Positions 22,457 to 31,974 of a stretch of 64,000 nt of DNA are shown here, one piece after another; within the stretch, counting starts at the first letter, position 1, and each line of letters starts with the position of its first letter. Below the pieces are notes generated by a model that was not told the origin of the DNA, did not search any database, and saw nothing but the letters and a program-made list of their open reading frames with translations. This DNA is from Candidatus Gemmiger stercorigallinarum (GTDB taxonomy: Bacteria; Bacillota; Clostridia; Oscillospirales; Ruminococcaceae): assembly GCA_019119495.1 (NCBI GenBank), contig DWWX01000020.1:245738-309737 (forward strand), in the 5' to 3' direction. A program made the position numbers and the translations under genes.

Positions 22457-24868
22457 TCAGGCTTTGAGAGCGGCGAACACCTGTTTGGCGATATCCGCAC
22501 TGGCCTTGGCGTCCCTGGCATAGAAATCGGCGCCGATCTGGCGGGCAAAGTCGGGCGTCAGCACCGCGCCGCCCACCATGACCCGGCAGGGCAGGTCAGC
22601 GTCGTGCAGCGCCTTGATGGTGGCCTGCATGCTGGGCACGGTGGTTGTCATCAGGGCGGAAAGCCCCACCAGCGGCGCGCCGGTCTCCCGCACCGCCTGC
22701 ACCACCGCCTCCGGCGGCACATCGCGGCCCAGGTCCACCACGTCGTACCCATAGTTTTCCAAAATGACCCGCACGATATTTTTGCCGATGTCGTGCACGT
22801 CGCCCTTGACGGTGGCGATGACGATGCGGCCCCGGCTTGCGCCCTGTCTGCCGCTGGCCGCGATGGCGGCCTTGACCACCTCAAAGGCGGCCTGAGCGGC
22901 GGATGCCGACTGCAGCAGCTGCGGCAGGAAGATGGTGCCTTTTTCAAAGCCGTCGCCCACCTGGTCCAGCGCGGGGATCAGCACCTGGTTGACCAGGTCC
23001 AGCGGCTCGGTATGGGCCAGGGCTTCCCCGGCGGCGGCGCGGGCCTCGGCTTTCAGGCCGCGGCGCACCGCGTCGGCCAGGGCGTTCTCCCCTGCCGGCC
23101 GTGTTTCCGGTGCGGATGCGGCGGTTTTCGACGTCTGGGTGGTCTGGATCTGCACGTCGGCGTAAGCGCGGATGTAATCGGCGCTTTTTTCGTCCCGGCA
23201 GGTCAGCACGCGGAAAGCCCGCACCGCGCCCATCATGTCCGGCGTGTTGGGGTTCAGGATGGCCAGGTCCAGCCCTGCCTGCATGGCCATGGTCAGGAAA
23301 GCGGCGTTGAGGTAGCCCCGGCAGGGCAGGCCGAAACTGATGTTGGACACGCCCAGCACGGTGCGCACGCCCAGCTCCCGCTTGCAGGCGGAAAGGGCTT
23401 TCAGCGTTTCGGCCGCGGCGTCCTGCTGGGCGCTGGCGGTCAGCGTCAGGCAGTCGATGTAGATGTCCTGCCGCGGGATGCCGTATTCCTCGGCGGCTGC
23501 CACGATGCGGCGGGCAACGGCCAACCGCCCGTCGGCGGTCGGGGGGATGCCGTTTTCGTCCAGCGTCAGGCCCACCACCGCCGCGCCGTATTTTTTGCAC
23601 AGCGGCAGGATGGCGTCCAGCGTTTTCTGCTCGCCGTTGACCGAGTTGACGATGGGCTTGCCGTTATAGACGCGCAGCGCGCGGGCCAGCGCCTGCGGGT
23701 TGGAGGAATCCAGCTGCAAGGGCAGGTCGGTGACGCTTTGCAGCTCCCGCACCAGGTGCTCCAGCACAGCCGGCTCGTCGATGCCGGGCAGGCCCACGTT
23801 CACGTCCAGCACCTGGGCGCCGGCCTCGGCCTGGGATACCGCCTGGGCGCAGGGGTAGGCGGTGTCCCCCTCCCGCAGGGCCTGCTGCAGCCGCTTTTTG
23901 CCGGTGGGGTTGATGCGCTCGCCCACTACCGTGATGCCGTCCACCTCCACGCAGCGCACCGGCGTGCAGAGGACGCTGCGGCGCAGCGGGACCTTTTGGG
24001 CGGGGCTGCGGCCGGCAAAAGCCTGTTTCAGCAGGCGGATGCTCTCCGGCGTGGTGCCGCAGCAGCCGCCGGCCATCGAGATGCCGGTGGAAAGGTAGGC
24101 TTCCATTTCCCGCGCAAAATCGGCCGGGGTCAGATCGTAGCTGCCGTCCGGGTTGGGCAGGCCGGCGTTGGGCTTGACAAACACCGGCATCCCCGCCGGC
24201 ACCAGCCGGCACAATCGCCGGATAAAGGGCAGGATCTCGGCCGGGCCCAGCGAGCAGTTGATGCCCACCGCGTCGGCCCCCAGGCCCACGGCGGTGGCGG
24301 CAAAGCTGTCCACCGTGCAGCCGGTGAAGGTGCGGCCGCGGCTTTCAAAGCTCATGGAAGCAAACACCGGCAGGCGGGAATGCTCCCTGACCGCCAGCAG
24401 CGCGGCTTTCAGCTCGTACAGGTCGGTCATCGTCTCAAGAAAGACCAGGTCGGCGCCGGCCTTGACGCCGACTTCCACCACCTGGGCAAACTGGTCCACC
24501 GCGTCCTCGAACGCCAGGGTGCCGGCCGGGGCCAGCAGCTCCCCCAGCGGGCCGACATCCAAGGCCACCAGCGCGCCGGTCTCGTCGGCGGCGGCGCGGG
24601 CGCAGGCGATGGACGCCGCAACCACCCGGTCCACCGTGCAGCCGGTGCCGGCCAGCTTGCGCGGGTTGGCGCCAAAGGTGTTGGCACACAGGATCTCGGC
24701 CCCGGCCCGGGCGTAGTCCCGGTGGATGGCGGTGAGAGTCTCCGGCATGGTCAGTGCGGCAAGCTCCGGCTTTTGGCCGGGCTGCAGGCCGCGGGCGGTC
24801 AGCTGGGTGCCCATGCCGCCGTCCAGAAAGACAAAGCGGCTGCGGGCAAAAATATCAGTCAGTTGCAC
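22457..24868 (-). CDS. metH: Cobalamin-dependent methionine synthase without the activation domain
   Basis: 803 residues, against about 1200 for E. coli MetH. Order: homocysteine methyltransferase domain (about 1-300; DGGMGTQL, zinc Cys in GINCS and GGCCGTTPE), methyltetrahydrofolate-binding barrel (about 310-560; VGERINPTGKK, LDVNVGLPG), then cobalamin cap and Rossmann domain with the DxHxxG motif (VKGDVHDIGKNIV). The C-terminal SAM-binding reactivation domain is absent and is supplied by the next gene upstream. The start is GTG at 24868, with AAGGGGGA at a proper distance. It overlaps the activation gene by 14 bases. Confidence 0.95.
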   Translation of the reverse strand: MQLTDIFARSRFVFLDGGMGTQLTARGLQPGQKPELAALTMPETLTAIHRDYARAGAEILCANTFGANPRKLAGTGCTVDRVVAASIACARAAADETGALVALDVGPLGELLAPAGTLAFEDAVDQFAQVVEVGVKAGADLVFLETMTDLYELKAALLAVREHSRLPVFASMSFESRGRTFTGCTVDSFAATAVGLGADAVGINCSLGPAEILPFIRRLCRLVPAGMPVFVKPNAGLPNPDGSYDLTPADFAREMEAYLSTGISMAGGCCGTTPESIRLLKQAFAGRSPAQKVPLRRSVLCTPVRCVEVDGITVVGERINPTGKKRLQQALREGDTAYPCAQAVSQAEAGAQVLDVNVGLPGIDEPAVLEHLVRELQSVTDLPLQLDSSNPQALARALRVYNGKPIVNSVNGEQKTLDAILPLCKKYGAAVVGLTLDENGIPPTADGRLAVARRIVAAAEEYGIPRQDIYIDCLTLTASAQQDAAAETLKALSACKRELGVRTVLGVSNISFGLPCRGYLNAAFLTMAMQAGLDLAILNPNTPDMMGAVRAFRVLTCRDEKSADYIRAYADVQIQTTQTSKTAASAPETRPAGENALADAVRRGLKAEARAAAGEALAHTEPLDLVNQVLIPALDQVGDGFEKGTIFLPQLLQSASAAQAAFEVVKAAIAASGRQGASRGRIVIATVKGDVHDIGKNIVRVILENYGYDVVDLGRDVPPEAVVQAVRETGAPLVGLSALMTTTVPSMQATIKALHDADLPCRVMVGGAVLTPDFARQIGADFYARDAKASADIAKQVFAALKA

Positions 24869-25517
24869 AGGTGGTCCCCCTTTTTCGGTAGGCGCAGTCG
24901 CCGCGCAGCGCGCAGGTGGCGCAGCCGGCCTTTGCGCCGGTGACCGGATGGTCGGCGGTGCCAAGGATGGCGGTGACGCTTTTGCGGGGCGTCATCAGGT
25001 ATTCGGGCGTCAGGCAGAGGCCGATGCCCCGCACGGTATCCAGTGCCAGGCACAGCTCCTGCTGCAGTGCCAGCGGACAGTCGCCGTAGCCGGGCGAGTA
25101 GCGGCCGGTCATATGCAGCCCCTGCGCGGCGACGGCGGCGCGGATCTCGGCCTCAAACCCGTCGCAGACCTGTTCCAGCAGCACCGAGGCCACCGCGTCG
25201 GCCACCGCGCCCAGTGCCACGTCCTGCAGGCAGAGCCGCCGCAGCGCCGCGTCGGCGCCGCTGCCCAGCGTGACGGCCATCAGCACCAGGCCGGTGCAGC
25301 CCTGCAGGTGGCGGGCCAGGTCGCGCCCCGCCCCCGCCAGCGGCAGCGCCGAGAGGGGCAGCCGCCGCCAGACGCCCCGCGGCGTGGCGGCGGCGCGCAG
25401 GGCGGATTCGGCCCCGGCCAGCAGCCGGGCGGTGCCGTCGTCGGGCGTCCACCCGGCCGCGCCCAGGTAGCGCAGCGCGGTCCCGGTATCCAATTGCGGG
25501 GGCAGCGTCAGTTCCAT
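24855..25517 (-). CDS. Stand-alone methionine synthase activation-domain protein
   Basis: 220 residues. Similar to the C-terminal SAM-binding domain of MetH: ALGAVADAVASVLLEQVCD, GRYSPGYGDCPLALQQELCLALD and LTPEYLMTPRKSVTAILG (the RFSPGYGD and P.KS..A motifs of the family). It ends with a cluster of Cys residues (CATCALRGDCAY) not found in the E. coli domain, possibly a metal or [Fe-S] site. It would donate a methyl group from SAM to rescue oxidised cob(II)alamin on MetH. The start at 25517 has AAGGAG at 6 bases. It lies between metF and metH. Confidence 0.9.
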   Translation of the reverse strand: MELTLPPQLDTGTALRYLGAAGWTPDDGTARLLAGAESALRAAATPRGVWRRLPLSALPLAGAGRDLARHLQGCTGLVLMAVTLGSGADAALRRLCLQDVALGAVADAVASVLLEQVCDGFEAEIRAAVAAQGLHMTGRYSPGYGDCPLALQQELCLALDTVRGIGLCLTPEYLMTPRKSVTAILGTADHPVTGAKAGCATCALRGDCAYRKRGTTCATD

Positions 25518-25574
25518 GGCAGCTCCTTCCGGCAAACAGGTGCAGGTGTTTTGGGCGATGCGGCTTGATGCGGC

Positions 25575-26441
25575 TTACAGCAGGTCGCGGATGCCGTCGT
25601 AAACGGCGGCGGCCACGCCGGCGTCGTTCATGGCGTAGAGATGGACGCCGTCTGCGCCGCCCTCGATCAGGTCGCGCAGCTGTTCCACCGCATACTCGAT
25701 GCCGGCCTGATACAGCGACTGGGGGTCGTCCTGCCAGCGGGAGATCATGCGGGTGAAGGCGGAGGGCAGGCTGGCGCTGGACAGCGCCACCGTGCGCTCG
25801 ATCTGGCTGCGGCGGACGATGGGCATGACGCCGGCCGAGATGGGCAGCGTGACGCCGGCCTTGCGGGCCATGTTCAAAAAGCGGTAGTATTTGCCGTTGT
25901 CAAAAAACAGCTGGCTGACCAGATGCGACGCGCCCGCCTGCTGCTTGTGGCGCAGGTTGGCCACATCGGCGGCGAGCGATTCCGCTTCCGGGTGGCCTTC
26001 CGGGTAGCAGGCGCCCGCAAAGCTGATGTCCGGCGCGGTGTCGCGGATAAAGTCCATCAGGTCGCAGGCATGGTGGAAGTCGGGGCTTTCGGGGCGCAGC
26101 GGGGTGCGGTCGCCCCGCAGAGCCAGCACGTCCCGCACGCCGGCGGCGCGCAGGGCTTCCAGCTGGGCGGCGGCCTTCTGCCGGTCGCTGCCCATGCACA
26201 GCACATGGGCCAGCGGCTGGATGCCCAGCTCGTTTTTGAGGAAGCTGGCCACCTGCACCGACGACACCCCGCCGGCCGAGCCACCTGCGCCGTAAGTGAC
26301 GCTGATAAAGTCCGGGTCCAGCGCCTTCATGCGGCGCAGGGTGTCCTGCATGGCGGCAAATTTGGTGGTCTGCTTGGGCGGGAAGCATTCGATGGAAAAA
26401 ACGCAGGGTTTCTGCCGGTACAGCTGCGAGATGGCAGACAT
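25575..26441 (-). CDS. metF: 5,10-methylenetetrahydrofolate reductase
   Basis: 288 residues, a FAD-dependent TIM barrel that makes 5-methyl-THF for MetH. Seen: SIECFPPK, FISVTYGAGGS, HVLCMGSDR, LALRGD, GACYPEGHPEA, QLFFDNGKYYRF and PISAGVMPI, all in family order. The ATG at 26441 has AAAGGAG at 10 bases. It heads the metF-activation-metH group, so methyl supply and use are coexpressed. No C-terminal regulatory domain is present, as usual in bacteria. Confidence 0.96.
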   Translation of the reverse strand: MSAISQLYRQKPCVFSIECFPPKQTTKFAAMQDTLRRMKALDPDFISVTYGAGGSAGGVSSVQVASFLKNELGIQPLAHVLCMGSDRQKAAAQLEALRAAGVRDVLALRGDRTPLRPESPDFHHACDLMDFIRDTAPDISFAGACYPEGHPEAESLAADVANLRHKQQAGASHLVSQLFFDNGKYYRFLNMARKAGVTLPISAGVMPIVRRSQIERTVALSSASLPSAFTRMISRWQDDPQSLYQAGIEYAVEQLRDLIEGGADGVHLYAMNDAGVAAAVYDGIRDLL

Positions 26442-26490
26442 GGGGTTCACTCTCCTTTTGCGGGGTATGTTTCACACGGCGCAGGCGGCG

Positions 26491-27507
26491 TCAGGCCGCC
26501 GGGGCAAGGACGCCGCTGTCGTCGGCGGTGCAGTGGATCTGCAGGCCGTTTTGGTCATAGACGACGGTGACGGCACCGTCCTGGTCGGTACGGTAAAAAT
26601 CGGCGCCGGCGGCCAGGACGCGCTCCACCACCTCGGCGTGGGGGTGGCCGTAGTCGTTGTCCAGACCGCAGCCGGCCACCACGACCTGCGGCGAAACGGC
26701 GTCCAGAAACGCCTGGGTGTTGGAGGTATTGGAGCCGTGATGCCCGGCTTTGAGCAGGTCGGCCTGCAGCCCGGCGCCGCAGCGGGACACCAGCTGTTCT
26801 TCCAGATCAGCCTCGGCGTCGCCGGTGTCCACAAAGGCAAAGCTGCCGGCGGTGTAGCGCAGGCAGAGCGAGAGGTTGTTGGCGTCGATGGCGTCCCCCT
26901 CGTTTTGCGGCTGTTCCCCGGCCTGCAATACGGTCAGCGTACCGCCGCCCAGGACAAAGGTGTCGCCGTCCAGCGCCACATACATGGGCACGCCGTTGTC
27001 GGCGGCCGCGGCCAGCGTGCGGTCCAGGCCGGCGGATTCCTCGTCGTATTCGGTCAGGTCGGGCAGGATCAGCAGGCCGGTGTCAAAGCTTTCCAGCACC
27101 TGCGGCATGCCGCCGATGTGGTCGGCGTGGGGGTGGGTCATGACCAGATAAGCCAGCTCGTCCACGCCGGCGGCGCGAAGGGCGGCCACCAGCGAGTCGG
27201 CCGAGTCCGGCGTGCCGGCGTCGATCAGGCAGAACTCGCCGTCCTGGCAGATCAGCACCGAATCCCCCTGCCCCACGTCCAGAAACGTCACGCTGGTCTG
27301 GCCGGATGCAACGATCTCGGCGTCGGGGGCGTTGTCCGCCACGCCCAGCATATCGTACAGCTGGCCCCAGGTGGGCAGCACGCCCTGCCCGCCGTAGTGC
27401 TCCACCGCAAAGGCAAGCGCGGCCGCCGCCACCCCCAGCAGACCGCACAAAACGGCGACGATGCGGCGGTGGTCGGCTTTGGGGCGGCGCTTGCGGGAAC
27501 GGGACAT
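26491..27507 (-). CDS. ComEC/Rec2-related metallo-beta-lactamase-fold hydrolase, membrane-anchored
   Basis: 338 residues. A basic N-terminus and one hydrophobic helix (VAVLCGLLGVAAAALAFAV) act as a signal anchor. The domain then shows TFLDVGQGDSVLI, MTHPHADHIGG (HxHxDH metal motif) and LLKAGHHGSNTSN, the same set as the ComEC C-terminal domain. Such stand-alone proteins are thought to be extracellular nucleases or phosphodiesterases, but the substrate is not established. The ribosome binding site is AAAGGAG. It is unrelated in function to metF, which starts 50 bases downstream. Confidence 0.85.
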   Translation of the reverse strand: MSRSRKRRPKADHRRIVAVLCGLLGVAAAALAFAVEHYGGQGVLPTWGQLYDMLGVADNAPDAEIVASGQTSVTFLDVGQGDSVLICQDGEFCLIDAGTPDSADSLVAALRAAGVDELAYLVMTHPHADHIGGMPQVLESFDTGLLILPDLTEYDEESAGLDRTLAAAADNGVPMYVALDGDTFVLGGGTLTVLQAGEQPQNEGDAIDANNLSLCLRYTAGSFAFVDTGDAEADLEEQLVSRCGAGLQADLLKAGHHGSNTSNTQAFLDAVSPQVVVAGCGLDNDYGHPHAEVVERVLAAGADFYRTDQDGAVTVVYDQNGLQIHCTADDSGVLAPAA

Positions 27508-27607
27508 GATGGCTCCTTTTTTGTATCAGACGGGGTCCGGCGGGGCAAAACGGGACGGCCGCAGGCTCCGCAAACGGAGCGGGCAGGGCAGGCCCCCATG
27601 CGGGGGC

Positions 27608-30600
27608 TTACTCCTCGTCCTGGCCGCCCAGCTTGCGCTCCTGCCACTGGGCGCGGGTGACCAGCACCGCACGGGGCTTGGCGCCCTCGTAGGGGCCGAT
27701 GACCCCCTCCTGCTCCATCTGGTCCATGATGCGGGCAGCGCGGGCATAGCCCAGCTTGCAGCGGCGCTGCAGCAGGCTGGTGGAGGCCTGTCCGGCCTCG
27801 ATGACGCACTCCACCGCCTGGTCGAACATCGGGTCGCGGGCGGAGCCGCCGTCGGCGTCGTCGCCGGGATCATGGCCGCCCTTTTCGGCCACGGCGCGGC
27901 GCTCCATCTCGGCGATCATCTCCTCGTCGTACTGGGCGGAGCTGGTGGTCTTGATAAAGTTGAGCACCGCGCTGATCTCCTCGTCGGTGACGTAGGTGCC
28001 CTGGATGCGGGTGGGCTTGGCCGCGCCCACCGGCAAAAACAGCATATCGCCGTTGCCCAGCAGCTTTTCGGCGCCGCCGGCATCCAGGATGGTGCGGCTG
28101 TCGATCTGGCTGGACACCGCAAAGGCGATGCGGCTGGGGATATTGGCCTTGATCAGGCCGGTGATCACGTCCACGCTGGGGCGCTGGGTGGCGATGATCA
28201 GGTGGATGCCCGCGGCGCGGGCTTTCTGCGCGATGCGGCAGATGTAGTCCTCCACCTCCTTGCCGGCCACCATCATCAGGTCGGCCAGCTCGTCGATGAC
28301 GATGGCGATATAAGGCAGGTGTTCCAGCACCGGGGACTGGGCGGCCAGCTTGTTGTAGCTCTTGATGTCGCGGACGTTGTTTTCGGCAAACAGTTTGTAG
28401 CGGCGCTCCATCTCGGCGACGGATGCACCCAGCGCGCCGGCGGCCTTGCGCGGCTCGGTGACCACCGGCATCAGCAGATGGGGGATGCCGTTGTACTCGG
28501 CCAGTTCCACCACCTTGGGGTCGATCAGGATCAGCTTGACGTCCCCCGGCGAGGAGCGGAACAGGAAGCTGATGATGATGGAGTTGACGCAGACCGATTT
28601 GCCGCTGCCGGTGGAGCCGGCGATCAGCAGATGGGGCATCTTGCACAGGTCGGCCACCTGGGCGGTGCCGGCGATGTCCTTGCCCAGCGCCATAGTCAGC
28701 GGGGACTGCATGTTGATATAGTTGGGCGACTCGAACACGCTGCGGATGTTGACCGCCGCGCGGATGCGGTTGGGCACCTCGATGCCCACGGCGGGCTTGC
28801 CGGGGATGGGAGCCTCGATGCGGACGCCGGCGGTGGCCAGGTTCAGTGCGATGTCGTCGGCCAGGTTGGTGATGCGGCTGATCTTGACGCCGGCCTGGGG
28901 CTGCAGCTCGTACCGGGTGACCGACGGGCCGCGGCAGATGTCCATGATGCGGGTCTTGACGCCAAAGCTGTCCAGCGTGCGCACCAGGGTGTCGGCGTTT
29001 TTCTTCATCTCGCGGGCGGCGCCGGCGTCGTCCTCCGGCTTGTTGGGGTTGAACAGGTTGAGCGACGGGTAGCAGTAGGGCTGCACCTCGGCCTGGGCCA
29101 GCTCGGCCAGGCTGGGCTGCCGGCCGGCGGCAGCCTCCCCGTCACCGGGGGCCACGGCAGCCACGGCGGCGGCCCGCGGCGGCGTGTGGACAGGCTCCGA
29201 CGCTGTGTTGCCGGCGCCGGATACCCGCAGGCGGGAGATGCCGTCCGCCTCCTCGGCGGCCGGTTCGGCGGGCGCGGCGGGGGCCGCGGGGGCCGCGGGG
29301 GGCGCCGCCCTCCCGGCCAGCACGTCGCTGATGGGCACGCCGGCGTTCCAGGCGGCCTGGGCGGCGTCAAAGCTGCCGCCCAGCGTGGGGATCACATCCC
29401 GCGTGCCCATGGGGTCGGGCTGCGGCGCAGGCTGCACCGTGGCGCGCTGGGCTTCCACATCCAGGCGGATCTCGCCCACGCTGTCCTCGTCGGCCTCGTC
29501 GGGGATGCCGGCCATGGCCCTGCGGATCAGGTCGTCCAGCTCGCCGGAGGTGGTCGGCTCCGGTTCGGGCGCGGCCTCCAGATGCAGCGAGAAATCCTCC
29601 TCCGGTTCCGGCTCCGCCGGGGCGGCGGGCCGGGGTGCAGGCTGGCGGTTTTTGCGGCCCAGCTGCTTGAGCGGGTCCAGGCCAAAGGTGCCGCCGGGGC
29701 CGATCTCCACCGGCTCCAGCGGGTCGTGCTCCAAAGCCTCGTGCAGCACCTGATCGGCGCGGTCGGGGCCCAGGTCCACGTCAAAGGCGGCGCGCTGGTC
29801 GGCCTGCGGCATGACCGGGGCGGCCCCGGATACCGCGGGCTGGCCGGGCCGGGCCGGGCGGGGGGCGGCAGGCTGCTGCGCTGCCCGGCGGCGGGCCAGG
29901 CGGGCTTCGTCCTGCTCCAGGTAAGGCTCGGCGTCAAAGGCCGGGTGATGGGGCTGGTCGGCGGGCTGCGTGTCGGGCAAAGCGCCGGTCAGGTTCTCGA
30001 TGGGTTCCTCCTCCGGGCCACCGGCAAACAGCTGGGTGTCGTACTCGGTCTCGCCGGCCTCGGCTTTGGCGCGGGCTTCCTTCAGGCGGGCGGACTGGTA
30101 GGCGATAAACTGCACCACATCCTTTGGCGTGACGGCAAAAAAGACCATCAGCCCGGTGATAAACAGCAGGATCATCACAAAGTTGGCGGCAGGGCGGCCG
30201 CACAGCGCCACCAGGCTTGCGCCGATGGCGCCGCCGAACACGCCGCCCGCCCAGAACCGGGTCTGGCCCCAGGCAAACAGCGTCTGCACCACCTGCACAA
30301 AGTTGGAATCCCCCACCGTAAAGCTGGAGAACACCACCGGCACGCTGCTGCACACCAGCGCCAGCAGCAGCGTTTTGGCCAGGAACTTGCCCACCAGATA
30401 GCCCGAAGCCATCAGATAGGCCACATACAAAAGCAGCGGCCCTACAAAGTAGGTCAGGATGCCGAACACCCCGAACAGCCAGCCGCGCACCAGGTTCCAG
30501 GCGGCCTGCCCCGGAACGACCACCAGCGCGATGGCCAGCACGCCCAGCGCCGCCACCAGAATGCTGCCCATAACGCCGGAGCGTTCCTCCCGGCGCCGGG

Positions 30601-30754
30601 TACGGCGGGAAGCCGGCTTGCCGGAACTGCTGCTGCGCCCCGATCCGCTTTTGCTGCGCGCGGAGCTGCTGCGCGTGCCGGAGCTGCGCCCGGCCGAGGA
30701 CGGCCGCTGCGCGGAAGATTTTGCCGACGATCTGCCGGAACGAGATTGTGCCAT
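27608..30754 (-). CDS. ftsK: FtsK/SpoIIIE-family DNA translocase
   Basis: 1048 residues. Ser/Arg-rich start, then four membrane helices (about 60-190), a long Pro/Ala/Glu linker (about 230-530) and the motor: PYVAIV-type Walker boxes LIAGSTGSGKSVCVN (A) and YIAIVIDELADLMM (B), ATQRPSVDVITGLIKANIPSRIAF, and a C-terminal gamma winged helix (STSLLQRRCKLGYARAARIMDQME) that reads KOPS/SRS sequences. It pumps chromosome DNA through the division or spore septum. The ATG at 30754 has GAGGGG. A GCCCCC/GGGGGC hairpin lies just after the stop. tepA next door is the usual neighbour of spoIIIE. Confidence 0.95.
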   Translation of the reverse strand: MAQSRSGRSSAKSSAQRPSSAGRSSGTRSSSARSKSGSGRSSSSGKPASRRTRRREERSGVMGSILVAALGVLAIALVVVPGQAAWNLVRGWLFGVFGILTYFVGPLLLYVAYLMASGYLVGKFLAKTLLLALVCSSVPVVFSSFTVGDSNFVQVVQTLFAWGQTRFWAGGVFGGAIGASLVALCGRPAANFVMILLFITGLMVFFAVTPKDVVQFIAYQSARLKEARAKAEAGETEYDTQLFAGGPEEEPIENLTGALPDTQPADQPHHPAFDAEPYLEQDEARLARRRAAQQPAAPRPARPGQPAVSGAAPVMPQADQRAAFDVDLGPDRADQVLHEALEHDPLEPVEIGPGGTFGLDPLKQLGRKNRQPAPRPAAPAEPEPEEDFSLHLEAAPEPEPTTSGELDDLIRRAMAGIPDEADEDSVGEIRLDVEAQRATVQPAPQPDPMGTRDVIPTLGGSFDAAQAAWNAGVPISDVLAGRAAPPAAPAAPAAPAEPAAEEADGISRLRVSGAGNTASEPVHTPPRAAAVAAVAPGDGEAAAGRQPSLAELAQAEVQPYCYPSLNLFNPNKPEDDAGAAREMKKNADTLVRTLDSFGVKTRIMDICRGPSVTRYELQPQAGVKISRITNLADDIALNLATAGVRIEAPIPGKPAVGIEVPNRIRAAVNIRSVFESPNYINMQSPLTMALGKDIAGTAQVADLCKMPHLLIAGSTGSGKSVCVNSIIISFLFRSSPGDVKLILIDPKVVELAEYNGIPHLLMPVVTEPRKAAGALGASVAEMERRYKLFAENNVRDIKSYNKLAAQSPVLEHLPYIAIVIDELADLMMVAGKEVEDYICRIAQKARAAGIHLIIATQRPSVDVITGLIKANIPSRIAFAVSSQIDSRTILDAGGAEKLLGNGDMLFLPVGAAKPTRIQGTYVTDEEISAVLNFIKTTSSAQYDEEMIAEMERRAVAEKGGHDPGDDADGGSARDPMFDQAVECVIEAGQASTSLLQRRCKLGYARAARIMDQMEQEGVIGPYEGAKPRAVLVTRAQWQERKLGGQDEE

Positions 30755-30895
30755 GATCCATGTACCCCTCTTGCTGAAAGCGCCCCGGCCCTTTAGCGGA
30801 GTGCGCATACGATGTTCTATGTATCCGGGGCGGCGCGCCGGCAGGCGGTGCGCTGTCCCCTGTTTTCCAGTTTCAATCGAAATCTATGGTCTTTT

Positions 30896-30924
30896 ATTTT
30901 AGCATGAAATTCCGGTCTTGTAAA
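30896..30924 (-). promoter_or_regulatory. Promoter of ftsK
   Basis: Minus strand TTTACA (30919-30924), 17-base spacer, TAAAAT (30896-30901). The -35 box overlaps the T-run of the tepA terminator, so the two units are packed together. Confidence 0.65.
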
Positions 30925-30954
30925 ACCGCGCGGGGCCATATTGGCCGGGCGCGG
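30922..30954 (-). terminator. Probable terminator of tepA
   Basis: Minus-strand hairpin CCGCGC..GGCC / GGCC..GCGCGG followed by TTTTACAA. It is about 60 bases after the tepA stop. Confidence 0.6.
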
Positions 30955-31014
30955 CGTAAAAAATCCAGCCGGGACGGCAGGGCGTTTTTGTCGACTTTCA
31001 CAATAGTTGACGTT

Positions 31015-31716
31015 TCAGCGAGCGTTATCGATCTCACGGTAGAGGTAGGCCAGCGCGTCGCCCAGGCCGCCCAGCGCGTCGATCAGCCCCTCGTCCACAG
31101 CCTGCTGGCCGTTGAGCACGGTGCCCATGTCCATGACCAGCTCGCCGGTGTTGTGCATCAGCTGCACAAACCGCTCGGCCGAGATGCCGGAATGCCCCGA
31201 CACAAAGCTGACGATGCGTTCCTGCATCTGCTCAAAGTAGCGCATGGTCTGGGGCACGCCCAGCACCATGCCGGAATGCCGCACCGGGTGCACCGTCATG
31301 GTGGCGGTGGGCACGATAAAGCTGCGCCGGGCCGACACCGCCAGCGGGATGCCGATGGAGTGCCCGCCGCCCAGCACCAGCGTGGCGCTGGGCTTGGACA
31401 GGCCGGCGATCAGCTCCGCCAGCGCCAGGCCGGCCTCCACATCGCCGCCCACCGTGTTCAGGATTACCAGCAGGGCCTCGATCTCGGGGTCCTCCTCAAT
31501 GTCCACCAGCTGGGGGATGACGTGCTCGTACTTGGTGGTCTTTTGGTTGTCGGGGGCAAAGCTGTGGCCCTCGATGGTGCCGATGACGGTCAGGCAGTGG
31601 ATGGTGTGGCTGCCGCGGGTGGCCGCCACGATGCCGCTCTCGGCGATCAGTTCCTGCTCTTTCTGTTTCTGCATGGCGTCCTGCCGGGGGGCAGGCTTTG
31701 CCGGTTTCTGGCTCAT
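31015..31716 (-). CDS. tepA: ClpP-fold serine protease TepA
   Basis: 233 residues. ClpP/crotonase-like fold: [37 protein letters not shown], the nucleophile in GGGHSIG, and [10 protein letters not shown] with the likely His. TepA in B. subtilis is a cytosolic membrane-associated protease linked to signal peptide processing, germination and small acid-soluble protein turnover, and its gene lies beside spoIIIE as here. The ATG at 31716 is preceded by AAGGAGGT. It is divergent from rex. Confidence 0.88.
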   Translation of the reverse strand: MSQKPAKPAPRQDAMQKQKEQELIAESGIVAATRGSHTIHCLTVIGTIEGHSFAPDNQKTTKYEHVIPQLVDIEEDPEIEALLVILNTVGGDVEAGLALAELIAGLSKPSATLVLGGGHSIGIPLAVSARRSFIVPTATMTVHPVRHSGMVLGVPQTMRYFEQMQERIVSFVSGHSGISAERFVQLMHNTGELVMDMGTVLNGQQAVDEGLIDALGGLGDALAYLYREIDNAR

Positions 31717-31845
31717 GGAAATACCTCCTTGCATTGCCGGCGCAGCGCCGGACATCTTCTGGGAAAGTATGCCCAGAAGCCTTCCCGCTTATTTGTTGCA
31801 CCGGCGGCGGAGAGCGCCCCAAAGGCCAAAAACTTAGACAAAAAA

Positions 31846-31874
31846 TTGACAAACGCTTTTGAAATGATTATACT
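31846..31874 (+). promoter_or_regulatory. Sigma-A promoter of rex
   Basis: Perfect TTGACA (31846-31851), 17-base spacer, TATACT (31869-31874). A typical Rex operator (TTGTGAA...TTCACAA) is not clearly present, only TTTTTGTGAGAT just after the -10. Confidence 0.8.
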
Positions 31875-31974
31875 GTTTTTGTGAGATATGCTGTTTCCGG
31901 GTTCGGCCGGCAGCTGCGCACAGCCGTTTTGAACCCTTTGCAAGGCGCAAAGTCCGATATGGGGAGGTGCACGT

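Noticed and set aside
27461-30796. 1111-residue plus-strand ORF opposite ftsK
   Set aside because: Antisense shadow of the DNA translocase; no domain and no ribosome binding site.
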